A model generated the notes under the pieces. The model made no database searches, was not told where the DNA came from, and saw only the letters and a program-made list of their open reading frames with translations. The position numbers were made by a program, and so were the translations under genes. Positions 1 through 9,400 of a stretch of 64,000 bases of DNA are shown piece by piece. The stretch is from Proteus vulgaris (GTDB taxonomy: Bacteria; Pseudomonadota; Gammaproteobacteria; Enterobacterales; Enterobacteriaceae): the NCBI RefSeq assembly GCF_016239305.1, contig NZ_JAEHOQ010000021.1, forward strand, positions 20,692 to 84,691, in the 5' to 3' direction. The stretch's first letter is position 1. The number at the start of each line of letters is the position of its first letter.

Positions 1-899
1 AGATAATCTAATGCTGCACCTAAGCCAATCATCCCCATAATATTAGGTGTACCTGCTTCAAAACGCCAAGGCGCATCCGCATAGGTAATATCACCATTGA
101 TATGGACATGTTTTATCATTGCACCACCGCCTTCCCAAGGTGGCAATTCATCGAGCACTGTTTTTTTACCGTACAACAAACCAATTCCTGTTGGCCCATA
201 AAGCTTATGAGCACTACAAACAAAAAAGTCGCAATCGAGTTGTAAAACATTAATGGATTGATGCATTGCACTTTGCGCACCATCAACTAAAACATGTAAT
301 TCACCACCATGTTGATAAGCATATTGGCGAGCATCATAAATAATTTGTGCAATAGGGTTCACTGTACCGAATACATTTGATTGATGAGTAATACTAAGTA
401 ATTTTGTTCGTTCATCAATTAAACTAGGTAACTGACTTAGGTCCAGCGTACCATCATGTAATAACGGTAAAATACGGACATGAAAACCATACTGTTTTGC
501 CAGCATATACCACGGAACAATATTCGCATGATGTTCCATTTCTGTGATGATGATATTGTCACCATCATTTAAAAATCGTTGGCTATAAACATTCGCAATT
601 AGGTTGATCCCTTCCGTTGTTCCTTTAACAAAAACAATCTCTTCTTCGCTATTGGCACCTAAAAAATCACAGGCTTTTTTACGGACATTTTCAACTAACG
701 TTGTCGCATTTGCACTTAACGTATGAATGCCGCGATGAACCGCGGCATATTGTGTTAAAGCAAATTGTTTTTCATGTTCAATGACACAAGCCGGTTTTTG
801 AGCACTTGCGGCACTGTCGAGGTAGACCAGTGATTTTCCTTTCACTTGTTGTGAAAGGATTGGAAAGTCATCTCGCGCTTTTTCAATGGAATGCGTCAT
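1..899 (-). CDS. sufS: Cysteine desulfurase SufS (3' end outside window)
   Basis: SufS is the PLP-dependent enzyme that takes sulfur from L-cysteine and passes it, usually through SufE, to the SufBCD scaffold. The reading frame starts at the ATG at 899 ([16 protein letters not shown]) and runs off the left edge, so about 300 of the roughly 406 residues usual for the family are present. The PLP lysine motif [10 protein letters not shown] and the upstream HxxN-type motif ([11 protein letters not shown]) are visible; the active-site cysteine loop lies beyond the edge. It begins 11 bp after sufD stops and is the fifth gene of sufABCDS. sufE would be expected next, outside the window. Confidence 0.95.
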   Translation of the reverse strand, partial: MTHSIEKARDDFPILSQQVKGKSLVYLDSAASAQKPACVIEHEKQFALTQYAAVHRGIHTLSANATTLVENVRKKACDFLGANSEEEIVFVKGTTEGINLIANVYSQRFLNDGDNIIITEMEHHANIVPWYMLAKQYGFHVRILPLLHDGTLDLSQLPSLIDERTKLLSITHQSNVFGTVNPIAQIIYDARQYAYQHGGELHVLVDGAQSAMHQSINVLQLDCDFFVCSAHKLYGPTGIGLLYGKKTVLDELPPWEGGGAMIKHVHINGDITYADAPWRFEAGTPNIMGMIGLGAALDY

Positions 900-910
900 A
901 ATGCCTTATT

Positions 911-2218
911 TTATACCTCTAATAAGCGCTGATTAATTCTGTCTAATACAAGCGATTTAATCACACTATTTTCTAGTGATTCAGTTAATTCAGCAGCAAA
1001 TGCATGAATGATCATTTTACGGGCATCACTTAAAGAAATTCCGCGTGAGCGCAAATAAAACAACTGTTCATCATCAATTCTACCCACAGTAGCGCCATGA
1101 CTACATTTCACATCATCAGCATAAATTTCAAGCTGCGGTTTAGTATCAATTTGCGCTTTATCACCCAGCAACAGATTGTTATTAGTCATTTGACCATCTG
1201 TTTTTAGTGCTTGTGGTGTAACAGTGATCATACCGTTAAATACGGCTTTTCCCGCGTCCATTGCAATACTTTTATGCAGTTGGCGACTTTGGCAATTTTT
1301 CTCACCATGAACCAACCAAGTACGAGTATCAGCAATTTCACCGGCTTTAGGTAATACAACGCTATTCATCGAAAGCTCTGTATTTTCACCTTTTAGCGCA
1401 GAGCTAGTGTGATGTCGGCTGAGTTTAGCGCCCAATAAGAAAGCATAACTATTAACTCGAGCATCACGGCCGATTGTCAAATCGTTATGTGCAAAATGCT
1501 GGCTTTCTGCATTTTCAAAACTTAATTTGATATGGCTAAAAGAGGCATTATCACCAATCGTTGCTGTTAGTCTTGCACCTGTAAAGTGGCGATTTTCATT
1601 ATTACTGCTGATATAGTGCTCAATTATCTGCATTTGTGTATTAGCACCCACATCAAGATGAAAACGGTAATTCGCGTTATTCACCTCTGCACCATGTTCA
1701 CCTTGTGTAATACTAAGGATATAAAGCGGTTTATCCGCAATAACACCGTTTTTCAGTGTAATAAGCAAAGGATGTGGCGCCAAACTTTCAACTAAATGCA
1801 GAAAAATTTCACCGTTGACGGCTTCAGGTAATTCGCTCTGATTATCAAGTAAGGTCACTTGATAAGGGCCAAATTCTTTACTACTTTCTGTTGGTGAAAA
1901 CGTACCATTCACCATCACAACACGATAGCAATCAAGCGCTAAAGCATGTTTAGTAATTAAACTTTGCACATCAAAAGGTGGCAACTGTTGATAGCTTTGG
2001 CTTAATGTCTCATCTAATGGTGTATAGTGCCAATCTTCATGGCGATAAATAGGGAAACCTATTTTCTCAACTTGCAACCAATGATTACGAGCGTTGAGGT
2101 TATCGTCACCTTTACGTTGATGATATAACGCAGAAAATGTTTTTAATGCTTGTTGATTACGTAATTCAACTTGGCGCTGTTTTTCACGCTTTTCATTGAG
2201 GGTCAATAAGCCAGCCAT
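911..2218 (-). CDS. sufD: Fe-S cluster assembly protein SufD
   Basis: SufD forms the SufBC2D scaffold with SufB and the ATPase SufC and is needed for iron entry during cluster assembly. The ATG at 2218 (MAGLLTLNEKREKQ) gives 435 residues, close to the usual 420-430; the open frame continues upstream to 2317 but that part lies inside sufC and has no family similarity. The C-terminal half carries the SufBD beta-helix core, with KCSHGATVGRIDDEQLFYLRSRG, compared here in two parts (KCSHGATVG and DDEQLFYLRSRG), including the conserved Cys-Ser-His. The start overlaps the sufC end by 26 bp, which suggests translational coupling. Confidence 0.95.
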   Translation of the reverse strand: MAGLLTLNEKREKQRQVELRNQQALKTFSALYHQRKGDDNLNARNHWLQVEKIGFPIYRHEDWHYTPLDETLSQSYQQLPPFDVQSLITKHALALDCYRVVMVNGTFSPTESSKEFGPYQVTLLDNQSELPEAVNGEIFLHLVESLAPHPLLITLKNGVIADKPLYILSITQGEHGAEVNNANYRFHLDVGANTQMQIIEHYISSNNENRHFTGARLTATIGDNASFSHIKLSFENAESQHFAHNDLTIGRDARVNSYAFLLGAKLSRHHTSSALKGENTELSMNSVVLPKAGEIADTRTWLVHGEKNCQSRQLHKSIAMDAGKAVFNGMITVTPQALKTDGQMTNNNLLLGDKAQIDTKPQLEIYADDVKCSHGATVGRIDDEQLFYLRSRGISLSDARKMIIHAFAAELTESLENSVIKSLVLDRINQRLLEV

Positions 2219-2939
2219 AACCTTGTTCCTCCAATTTTTGCGCCAATGAAAAATCACCGGATTTAATGATTTTTCCCTGATAAAGGACGTGTACAAAATC
2301 AGGTTTAATATAATCAAGAATACGTTGATAGTGTGTTACAACAATAAACGCACGTTTGCCATCACGTAGGCTATTAACACCATTAGACACGATTTTTAAT
2401 GCGTCAATATCAAGGCCTGAGTCAGTTTCATCTAAAATGCATAACTCAGGCTCTAGTGCAGCCATTTGCAAAATATCGTTACGTTTTTTCTCACCACCTG
2501 AGAATCCCACGTTAACAGAACGTGTTAACAAATCTTGAGGCATATCCAATAATTTGATTTTATCTTCAATAAAATCTTCAAAATCAAAGCGATCTAATGG
2601 CTCTAGACCACGATATTCTCTTACCGCATTTACTGAAGATTGTAAGAAAAACTGATTACTGACACCGGGTATTTCAACTGGGTATTGAAATGCCATAAAA
2701 ATGCCTTCACCTGCGCGATCTTCAGGTTCTAGTTCTAATAAATCTTTATTTTTAAAAGTGATAGAACCTTCATCTACTTCATATTCTTCACGGCCAGCAA
2801 GTGTTGCAGATAAGGTACTTTTACCTGAACCATTTGGCCCCATAATCGCATGAACTTCACCTGCACGAACTTGCAAATCTAGTCCTTTCAGGATTTCATT
2901 GCCTTCAACACTGACATGTAAATTTTTAATATCTAACAT
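2193..2939 (-). CDS. sufC: Fe-S cluster assembly ATPase SufC
   Basis: SufC is a soluble ABC-type ATPase that drives conformational change of the SufBC2D scaffold. All nucleotide-binding motifs are visible in 248 residues: Walker A GPNGSGKST (about residues 34-42), the Q-loop FQYP, signature FSGGEKKRND and Walker B CILDETDSGLD, where the ETDSGLD form is typical of SufC rather than of transport ATPases. It has no membrane segment. It lies between sufB (44 bp upstream) and sufD (26 bp overlap), so it belongs to the same transcript. Confidence 0.97.
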   Translation of the reverse strand: MLDIKNLHVSVEGNEILKGLDLQVRAGEVHAIMGPNGSGKSTLSATLAGREEYEVDEGSITFKNKDLLELEPEDRAGEGIFMAFQYPVEIPGVSNQFFLQSSVNAVREYRGLEPLDRFDFEDFIEDKIKLLDMPQDLLTRSVNVGFSGGEKKRNDILQMAALEPELCILDETDSGLDIDALKIVSNGVNSLRDGKRAFIVVTHYQRILDYIKPDFVHVLYQGKIIKSGDFSLAQKLEEQGYGWLIDPQ

Positions 2940-2983
2940 AATATATGCCTTCGGTATCGTTACACTCAGAATTTGGTTAATGC

Positions 2984-4486
2984 TTAACCAACGCTATGTT
3001 CTAAGCTGATTGCTAATAATTTTTGTGCTTCTACAGCAAATTCCAGCGGTAATTCTGAGAACACGTCTTTACAAAATCCGTTTACAATCATTGAGATTGC
3101 ATCATCTTCACTTAATCCACGTTGACGACAATAAAACAGTTGATCTTCACCAATACGTGACGTTGTCGCTTCGTGTTCAAGCTGTGCTGAGTTATTCATT
3201 ACCTCAACATATGGGAAAGTATGTGCACCACATTGCGTACCAATTAACATCGAATCACATTGTGTGAAATTACGGGCATTTTTTGCGCCAGGAAGAACTT
3301 TCACAAGTCCACGGTAACTATTTTGACTTTTACCCGCTGAAATACCTTTAGAGATAATGGTTGATTTGGTATTTTTGCCAATATGGATCATTTTAGTACC
3401 AGTATCTGCTTGTTGATTGCCATTAGTTAGAGCAACCGAGAAAAATTCAGCAGTAGAATTATCCCCTTTTAAAATCACACTTGGATATTTCCACGTGATT
3501 GCAGACCCCGTTTCTGACTGCGTCCATGACATCTTGGCGTTTTCACCTTCACAGATGGCACGCTTAGTTACAAAGTTAAGAATGCCCCCTTCACTATCGC
3601 CACCAGAGAACCAGTTTTGTACAGTAGAATATTTTACTTCGGCATCTTTATGGATAATGACTTCAACCACAGCTGCGTGAAGTTGATAACTATCACGAAC
3701 GGGTGCTGAACAACCTTCGATATAACTGACATAACTGCCTTCATCTGCGACCAGAATAGTTCGTTCAAATTGACCTGTTTGAGCCGCATTGATACGGAAA
3801 TAAGTCGACAACTCCATTGGGCAACGTACCCCTTTGGGAATATAGACAAAAGTTCCATCAGACGCGACAGCGGCATTCAGTGCGGCAAAGTAGTTATCAT
3901 GGCTTGATACAACGGTACCTAAATATTGACGTACTAAATCAGGATATTCTTGAATAGCTTCGCTAAATGAGCAGAAAATAATGCCGTGTTCCGCAAGCTC
4001 TTCACGATAGGTTGTTGAAACTGAAACTGAGTCAAAAATTGCATCAACTGCAACCGCTTGCCCTTCTCTTACAGGTACGCCCAGTTGGTTAAAAGCATCT
4101 TCAACTTCTTTAGTTAAATAATCTTGCGCAACTTGTTTATCATTGGTTACTGCTTCATTTGTACCTCCAGCACAACTGCCGTTAGCACAACATGAACTAC
4201 AAGAAGGTGCAGAATAATAGCTATAATCTTGATAATTAAGCGATGGATAATCTGCTTTTAGCCAATGTGGCTCTTCCATTTCTAGCCAATGGCGATAAGC
4301 ATCTAAACGAAATTCCAGCATCCACTCTGGTTCGTTTCTTTTAGCTGATATTGCACGTACAACCGCTTCATTTAATCCTTTTTCTAAGGTGTCGGTTGAT
4401 ATATCAGTATAAAAACCTTCTTTATAGTGGTGATCACTTAGCCATCCCTGAACTTCATCACCAATTTCAACATTGCTCTGAGACAT
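2984..4486 (-). CDS. sufB: Fe-S cluster scaffold protein SufB
   Basis: SufB is the scaffold subunit on which the nascent cluster forms. At 500 residues it is slightly longer than the E. coli protein (495). The C-terminal beta-helix core is strongly conserved, including NFTQCDSM with the sulfur-accepting cysteine region and the [15 protein letters not shown] motif. Near residues 96-105 there is a cysteine-rich stretch ([14 protein letters not shown], Cys 96, 99, 100 and 105), where E. coli has a shorter CxxC-type arrangement. The gene lies 17 bp downstream of sufA and 44 bp upstream of sufC. Confidence 0.97.
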   Translation of the reverse strand: MSQSNVEIGDEVQGWLSDHHYKEGFYTDISTDTLEKGLNEAVVRAISAKRNEPEWMLEFRLDAYRHWLEMEEPHWLKADYPSLNYQDYSYYSAPSCSSCCANGSCAGGTNEAVTNDKQVAQDYLTKEVEDAFNQLGVPVREGQAVAVDAIFDSVSVSTTYREELAEHGIIFCSFSEAIQEYPDLVRQYLGTVVSSHDNYFAALNAAVASDGTFVYIPKGVRCPMELSTYFRINAAQTGQFERTILVADEGSYVSYIEGCSAPVRDSYQLHAAVVEVIIHKDAEVKYSTVQNWFSGGDSEGGILNFVTKRAICEGENAKMSWTQSETGSAITWKYPSVILKGDNSTAEFFSVALTNGNQQADTGTKMIHIGKNTKSTIISKGISAGKSQNSYRGLVKVLPGAKNARNFTQCDSMLIGTQCGAHTFPYVEVMNNSAQLEHEATTSRIGEDQLFYCRQRGLSEDDAISMIVNGFCKDVFSELPLEFAVEAQKLLAISLEHSVG

Positions 4487-4503
4487 AATCTGACTTCACT
4501 ATG

Positions 4504-4872
4504 TTATACCCCAAAGCTCTCACCACATCCGCAGACGTTTTGAGCTTTAGGATTATTAAATTTAAACATTTGATTAAGTCCTTCACGAACATAATCAACA
4601 ACAAGCCCATCGATGAATGGCATTGCTTTCAATGAAACAAACAGTTTTGCGCCATTATGTTCATACACAATATCATCTTCATTAGGGCCTGCGGCGAGTT
4701 CAATAACATAACCATACCCAGTACAACCAGAGGGTTTGATATTTAAGGAAAGCCCCTGTTTTTCAGGGTTTTTCTCAACTAAATGGCAAATATGTTTTGC
4801 TGCATTATCCGTCAGTACAATGCCTTGCCAAGCTGTGTCGTTAAGAGAAAAAGTTTCAACGTTGTTTGTCAT
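4504..4872 (-). CDS. sufA: Fe-S cluster carrier SufA
   Basis: SufA is an A-type carrier that takes clusters from SufBC2D and delivers them to target apoproteins. The three cluster-ligand cysteines are present: one in KPSGCTGYGY and two in the C-terminal NVCGCGESF. I chose the ATG at 4872 (MTNNVETFSL), because GAGG lies 6 bases before it and the resulting 122 residues match the E. coli length; an in-frame ATG at 4884 has no ribosome-binding site. It is the first gene of the suf operon. A Fur-like box lies 45-70 bp upstream, consistent with iron-repressed expression known for suf. IscR and OxyR control is known in E. coli but I could not see their sites. Confidence 0.95.
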   Translation of the reverse strand: MTNNVETFSLNDTAWQGIVLTDNAAKHICHLVEKNPEKQGLSLNIKPSGCTGYGYVIELAAGPNEDDIVYEHNGAKLFVSLKAMPFIDGLVVDYVREGLNQMFKFNNPKAQNVCGCGESFGV

Positions 4873-4918
4873 TTCTGACCTCATTTCGAAAGGAGATTGA
4901 TATCTTTCCTGACACTAA

Positions 4919-4942
4919 TGGTAATGATAACCCTTATCACTT
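4919..4942. promoter_or_regulatory. Fur-like box upstream of sufA
   Basis: On the plus strand the sequence GGTAATGATAACCCTTATCA resembles the Fur consensus GATAATGATAATCATTATC, with an intact left half-site and a partly matching right half. It lies about 50-70 bp before the sufA start and also about 25 bp before a divergent small ORF at 4968. Fur control of suf is established in E. coli; the site assignment here is from pattern only. Confidence 0.65.
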
Positions 4943-4967
4943 CAACCATGTCTTTTGAAAGGATATT

Positions 4968-5072
4968 ATGCAAATGTATACTTTTTGTTCCATTATTGCG
5001 TTAAATTTGTTAAGTTTTGTTTTTAACGCTATGTTATATATCACTTTTGTCTTTTTTTATAATAAAAAATAA
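4968..5072 (+). CDS. Possible small membrane peptide divergent from suf
   Basis: A 34-codon frame starts at ATG 4968 with AAAGGA five bases before it, and encodes a peptide beginning MQMYTFCSIIALNLLSFVF and ending FVFFYNKK. It is almost wholly hydrophobic with two lysines at the C-terminus, which would suit a single membrane span. It is divergent from sufA and shares the Fur-like box at 4919-4942. I do not recognise it. AT-rich DNA readily gives hydrophobic short frames, so coding status rests only on the good ribosome-binding site and position. Confidence 0.35.
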   Translation: MQMYTFCSIIALNLLSFVFNAMLYITFVFFYNKK

Positions 5073-5163
5073 AACTTTTAATTTTTCTTATATTTCGCAC
5101 AATAAGCATATAAGTTGCAATATAAATACACTTTATATGTTATCACTGAAATCGAGAGAAAAA

Positions 5164-5223
5164 AGCATAAAAATGCGTATCCATACGATGGTATTTACAG
5201 TACATACGTTTCATTTTTATGCT
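5164..5223. repeat. Long inverted repeat in the suf-lipoprotein gap
   Basis: Two perfect 12-base arms, AGCATAAAAATG (5164-5175) and CATTTTTATGCT (5212-5223), face each other, with an inner pair CGTAT (5176-5180) and ATACG (5204-5208). Together they can form a 17-bp stem with a bulge of three bases. There is no T-run on either side typical of an intrinsic terminator. It could be a structured RNA end, a protein-binding palindrome or a relic of a small repeat element. Confidence 0.5.
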
Positions 5224-5289
5224 GATCATGAAGGATAAGATAGCACCACTGATGGAGTAACTTCTTATTGTATTGTGTGTTTGCTGGAC

Positions 5290-5910
5290 TTATTTATTAA
5301 TTGAAATAGTTTGAATATGTTCTCTTGTACATTCAATGACTTGTTTGTATTTTTGTTTATTCGACTGACTGTTTATTGCACTAATAAATTGTAATTGCCA
5401 AACACGATTTGTACTAAGATCCGCCACTAAGACACCCTCATAGCTCACATTTTCTCTTGCCATATTTCCTTCAAAAAGGACATGTCGGCTTTCAACACTT
5501 GGAATGGTTAATGGTTTTATTGATGTAAAAATTTCATTCATGCCATCAATTATCGCAATATTATCAATGATGCCTTGTGCTCCGGCATCAACGTCGTAAG
5601 TCATTGCATCGGCCATTTTAAAATAAACCAGACGAACTTCTGACAAATCACAAATAGGCTTTGACTTATAAACTATCATTTCTGTTGTGACGTCCTGAAC
5701 ATTATCAGGCAATATTTTAAAATAATTTTCAGTATTTTCTCTGCTCATTGAAAATGAAGAGGGATACTTCATATTAAAACCAGAAACAGTTTGTACTGGA
5801 ATATTACTTATATTATTACTCGTATTAGAGGTGGTATTATTATCACATCCCGTGAGTAATAAACCTGCAATTAATAATGCTGCTGTGTTGAATTTTGAAA
5901 TAGTTAACAT
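5290..5910 (-). CDS. Putative Fur-regulated lipoprotein, function unknown
   Basis: The product has an N-terminal lipoprotein signal: start MLTISKFNTAALLIAG, then lipobox LLTGC, giving a mature lipoprotein that starts at the Cys and is followed by an Asn/Thr/Ser-rich linker (DNNTTSNTSNN). The remaining 170 or so residues are soluble and contain a pair of cysteines (KPICDL and VIECTRE) that could form a disulfide. It loosely resembles small periplasmic DcrB-like lipoproteins in size and layout, but I cannot assign it to a family. I chose the start at 5910 because the upstream codons lie within the promoter. A near-perfect Fur palindrome lies 28 bp before this start, so it is probably expressed in low iron. 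Confidence 0.75.
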   Translation of the reverse strand: MLTISKFNTAALLIAGLLLTGCDNNTTSNTSNNISNIPVQTVSGFNMKYPSSFSMSRENTENYFKILPDNVQDVTTEMIVYKSKPICDLSEVRLVYFKMADAMTYDVDAGAQGIIDNIAIIDGMNEIFTSIKPLTIPSVESRHVLFEGNMARENVSYEGVLVADLSTNRVWQLQFISAINSQSNKQKYKQVIECTREHIQTISINK

Positions 5911-5937
5911 TGTGAGCGTCTTTTCTTTTATTATGAA

Positions 5938-5955
5938 GATAATGATTATCATTAA
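5938..5955. promoter_or_regulatory. Fur box before the lipoprotein gene
   Basis: GATAATGATTATCATT is a symmetrical match to the Fur core (two NATWAT half-sites on each side). It lies 28-45 bp before the start at 5910 on the minus strand, where it would cover the promoter. No gene lies in the opposite direction nearby other than menI, which is transcribed toward it and terminated before it. Confidence 0.85.
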
Positions 5956-6031
5956 AAATAAAATCTAAATAAAGAATAATTTCTATTTTCCTTCTCTATT
6001 TTTATTCTTTTTTCTCATTACCTATAAACAT

Positions 6032-6069
6032 AAAAAACGCACAAAGCGAGTATTTCACTTTGTGCGTTT
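6032..6069 (-). terminator. Terminator after menI
   Basis: A perfect 12-bp stem, AAACGCACAAAG (6035-6046) with CTTTGTGCGTTT (6058-6069), is followed on the minus strand by a T-run. It lies 15 bp after the menI stop and ends the ydiJ-menI transcript. Confidence 0.9.
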
Positions 6070-6083
6070 AATCTTTTACTTTC

Positions 6084-6497
6084 TTAAGAAATAACCGATG
6101 TGGTTAATCTTGAAATACACACTTGCCGATTTTCATCATCAAATATTTCTATTGACCACACTTGGTGAGAACGACCTAAATGAATAGGTTTACATATTCC
6201 TCTCACCTTACCTTCTCTTGCTGAACGAATATGGTTAGCGTTAATTTCCAAACCCACAATTTTCTGTTCCCCTTCGGTGCAAAGATACCCAGCAACCGAT
6301 CCTAGGGTTTCAGCTAAAACAACAGAAGCACCGCCATGCAACAGACCTAGAGGTTGTTTTGTACGATGATCAACAGGCATTGTTCCTTCAAGATAATCAT
6401 CACCGAGGCACGTTAATTCAATACCTAAATGGCTCATCATATTGTTTTGGCCAATATGATTAAGATGCTCGATTGTCGTTTCACGTTTCCATATCAT
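6084..6497 (-). CDS. menI: 1,4-dihydroxy-2-naphthoyl-CoA hydrolase (hotdog thioesterase)
   Basis: This 137-residue single-domain hotdog-fold thioesterase matches E. coli MenI (YdiI), which hydrolyses 1,4-dihydroxy-2-naphthoyl-CoA in menaquinone synthesis. The motif QPLGLLHGGASVVLAETLGS carries the conserved HGG turn and the catalytic Glu of the family. The start at 6497 overlaps the ydiJ stop by four bases (ATGA), so the two are translationally coupled, and the order ydiJ-menI is as in E. coli. A strong terminator follows the gene. Confidence 0.92.
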   Translation of the reverse strand: MIWKRETTIEHLNHIGQNNMMSHLGIELTCLGDDYLEGTMPVDHRTKQPLGLLHGGASVVLAETLGSVAGYLCTEGEQKIVGLEINANHIRSAREGKVRGICKPIHLGRSHQVWSIEIFDDENRQVCISRLTTSVIS

Positions 6498-9400
6498 GGC
6501 ATAATCTCCAATAGCGCCTGTAGTGGGTGTTTAAGCTCAATATTATCAATACGTTTTACTTGACTACGACACGAATACCCCGTGCTTAAGCAACGCATTG
6601 TTGGCAATGTTTTTAGTGCATTACCCCATGAGAGTTGGTAAATGCCTAGTGAGTTTTCATAATTGTTCAGTTCATGTCCATAAGTACCAGCCATTCCACA
6701 ACATCCCGTACTTACAAATTCGAGTTGTTGCCCATAACGTTGGAAAATTGTCTGCCACTGTTTCATGCTTTGTGGTAGTGCCGTCACTTCAGTACAATGT
6801 CCGAAAAGATACCATTTTTCAGCATCATCACGAACAGCTATTGGTTCACTCACTAATTTATTTAGCCATTCATGAACAAGTTGAACATTAAAATCCCCAC
6901 GTTTATCACCCAGTATTTCACGATATTCATCGCGATAACAAAGCACTAATGCAGGATCAACTCCCACCATTGGAATGTCTAATTTTGCAACACGATTAAG
7001 CATAATTGACGTTTTTTGTGCTGTTTTACTAAATTGCCGCAAAAAGCCTTTAATATGTTGTGCTTTTCCATTGGGTGAAAAAGGCAGTAAAACAGGTTTA
7101 AACCCGATTTTTTCAATGAGCTTGATAAAGTCTGCAACTACTTTCGCATCGTAATAACTGGTAAAGGGATCTTGCACCACCAGCACATAATGGCTTCGTT
7201 GCTTATCAGATAAACGTTCTAAATCTTCTAACGTCATATCTAGAGCATGGTGACCTGCTAATTGCTGTTTTAGTGTTGGTGATGACAGCAACGGTAAATC
7301 AACCATACCTATAGTATGTTTACTTAATGACTGTACCAAGGGTTGCTTCATAAAGAAATTAAAGAATCTCGGCGCTTTTGCCATGATAGGGGTTGTTAGT
7401 TCAACATTCGAAACAATATGGTCTTTTAATGGCCGTAAGTAGCGCTGGTGATACAGTTCAGTAAACTTAGAACGAAAAGACGGTACATCAATTTTAATCG
7501 GGCACTGAGTTGAACAGGCTTTACAAGCTAAACAACCATTCATAGCAGCTTTCACTTCATGTGAAAAATCATATTCGCCACGTTTTGCTTTCCATGTATT
7601 ACGTGTTTTTTCAATCAAACTTCTTAAGCTAGGCTTGTTATTTTCTAGGCTAGATGCGAGTAGTTTTGGGTTAACACCTTGTTCTGTTAATAAGCGCAGC
7701 CATTCTCTCACAAGCGCTGCTCGCCCTTTAGGTGAATGAATGCGTTGCCCGCTAATTTTCATTGAAGGGCACATTGGACTTTTCGCATCAAAATTAAAGC
7801 AAAGCCCATTACCATTACAATCTAAAGCCCCTTTAAAATCTTGACGGACGGATAAAGGGATTGTGCGATCAAAGGTGCCTCGTTTAATGGTATCAACTTG
7901 TTTCATAGGTTCATCAACCTCTAACGGAGGACAGATTTTCCCAGGATTAAGTCTATTTCGCGGATCGAACACCGTTTTTATTTGACGAAGTTCGTGATAG
8001 AGCGTTTCACCAAAAAATTCAGGGCTGTATTGCGCTCTAAAGCCTTTTCCATGTTCACCCCAAAGTAACCCACCATATTTGGCTGTTAACGTGACAATGT
8101 CATCGGAAATAGATTTCATCAATAATTCTTGTTGTGGATCGCACATATCAAGTGCGGGTCTTACGTGCAATACACCTGCATCGACATGCCCAAACATACC
8201 ATAATTGAGTTGATGGCTGTCAAGTAACGCTCTAAATTCTGTAATATAATCAGCAAGATGCTCTGGTGGTACACAGGTATCTTCCACAAAAGGAATTGGC
8301 TTTGCTTGCCCTTTTGCATTACCTAATAAACCGACCGCCTTTTTACGCATGGCATAAATACGGTTAATATCCGCTAAATCATCACATACTTGATAACCAA
8401 TAACACCGCTTTGCCCCCCTTTCATTAATGAGTCTAAACGTTGACATAATGATGTAACTTGAGAATGAATTAATACTTCATCATCACCCGCAAATTCAAC
8501 GATATTGAGGCCTTGCATATCTTTGTCTGGCACATCGGTGATCAATTCTTTAACGGAATGCCACACAATATCTTCACGAGCAAGATTCAAGACTTTAGAA
8601 TCAACGGTTTCAACAGAAAGTGCGTTGGCTTTAACTAAAAAAGGTGCGTTACGCAATGCAGAATCAAAAGAGTCATATTTTACATTCACTAAACTGCGTT
8701 GTTTAGGAATTGGCGTGATATCCAATGTTGCTTCAGTAATAAAAGCCAGTGTACCCTCTGAACCGGTTAAAATTCGCGTTAAATCAAAACGTTTCATGTC
8801 ATCACTAAAAACATGGCGCAAATCATATCCCGTTAAAAAGCGGTTTAATTTAGGGAATTTTTCAAGAATAAGTTTTCGTTGCTCTTTGCATCGGGATAAA
8901 ACAGTTTGATAAACTTTCCCGATAGCAGAACCTTCTTGTGCAATATTCTCAGCTAATGCCGTATCCATGGCTCGGGTTTCAAGAAGTTCCCCCCCTAACA
9001 AGACGGCTCTAACACCAAGGACATGATCAGAGGTTTTACCGTAAACCATAGAACCTTGCCCTGAGGCATCGGTGTTAATCATCCCACCTAATGTGGCTCG
9101 GTTACTGGTAGAAAGCTCTGGTGCGAAAAAAAAACCATAGGGTTTTAAAAACAGATTGAGCTCATCTTTTATCACACCCGCTTCAACTTTAACCCAACGT
9201 TCTTCTGGGTTTATCTCTATAATACGTTTCATATAACGAGATAAATCGACCACTATACCATCAGTCAATGCCTGTCCATTGGTTCCGGTACCTCCGCCTC
9301 TTGGTGTCAAAGAAAGCGAGTGAAATTTGGGTTCATCGACCAGGCGTGCAACAATAGTTACGTCAGCCGTTGAGCGAGGAAAAACCACCGCCTGTGGCAA

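Noticed and set aside
2193..2317. Possible frameshift or fusion of sufC and sufD
   Set aside because: The long overlap arises from an open frame upstream of the real sufD start at 2218; both proteins are complete, and a short overlap is normal in this operon.
5017..5238. Plus-strand 73-codon frame in the suf-lipoprotein gap
   Set aside because: It has no ribosome-binding site, starts inside the better small ORF and runs through an inverted repeat; composition is that of chance AT-rich sequence.
8505..8909. 134-codon plus-strand frame inside ydiJ
   Set aside because: It is antisense to a well-conserved coding region and has no recognisable domains or ribosome-binding site.
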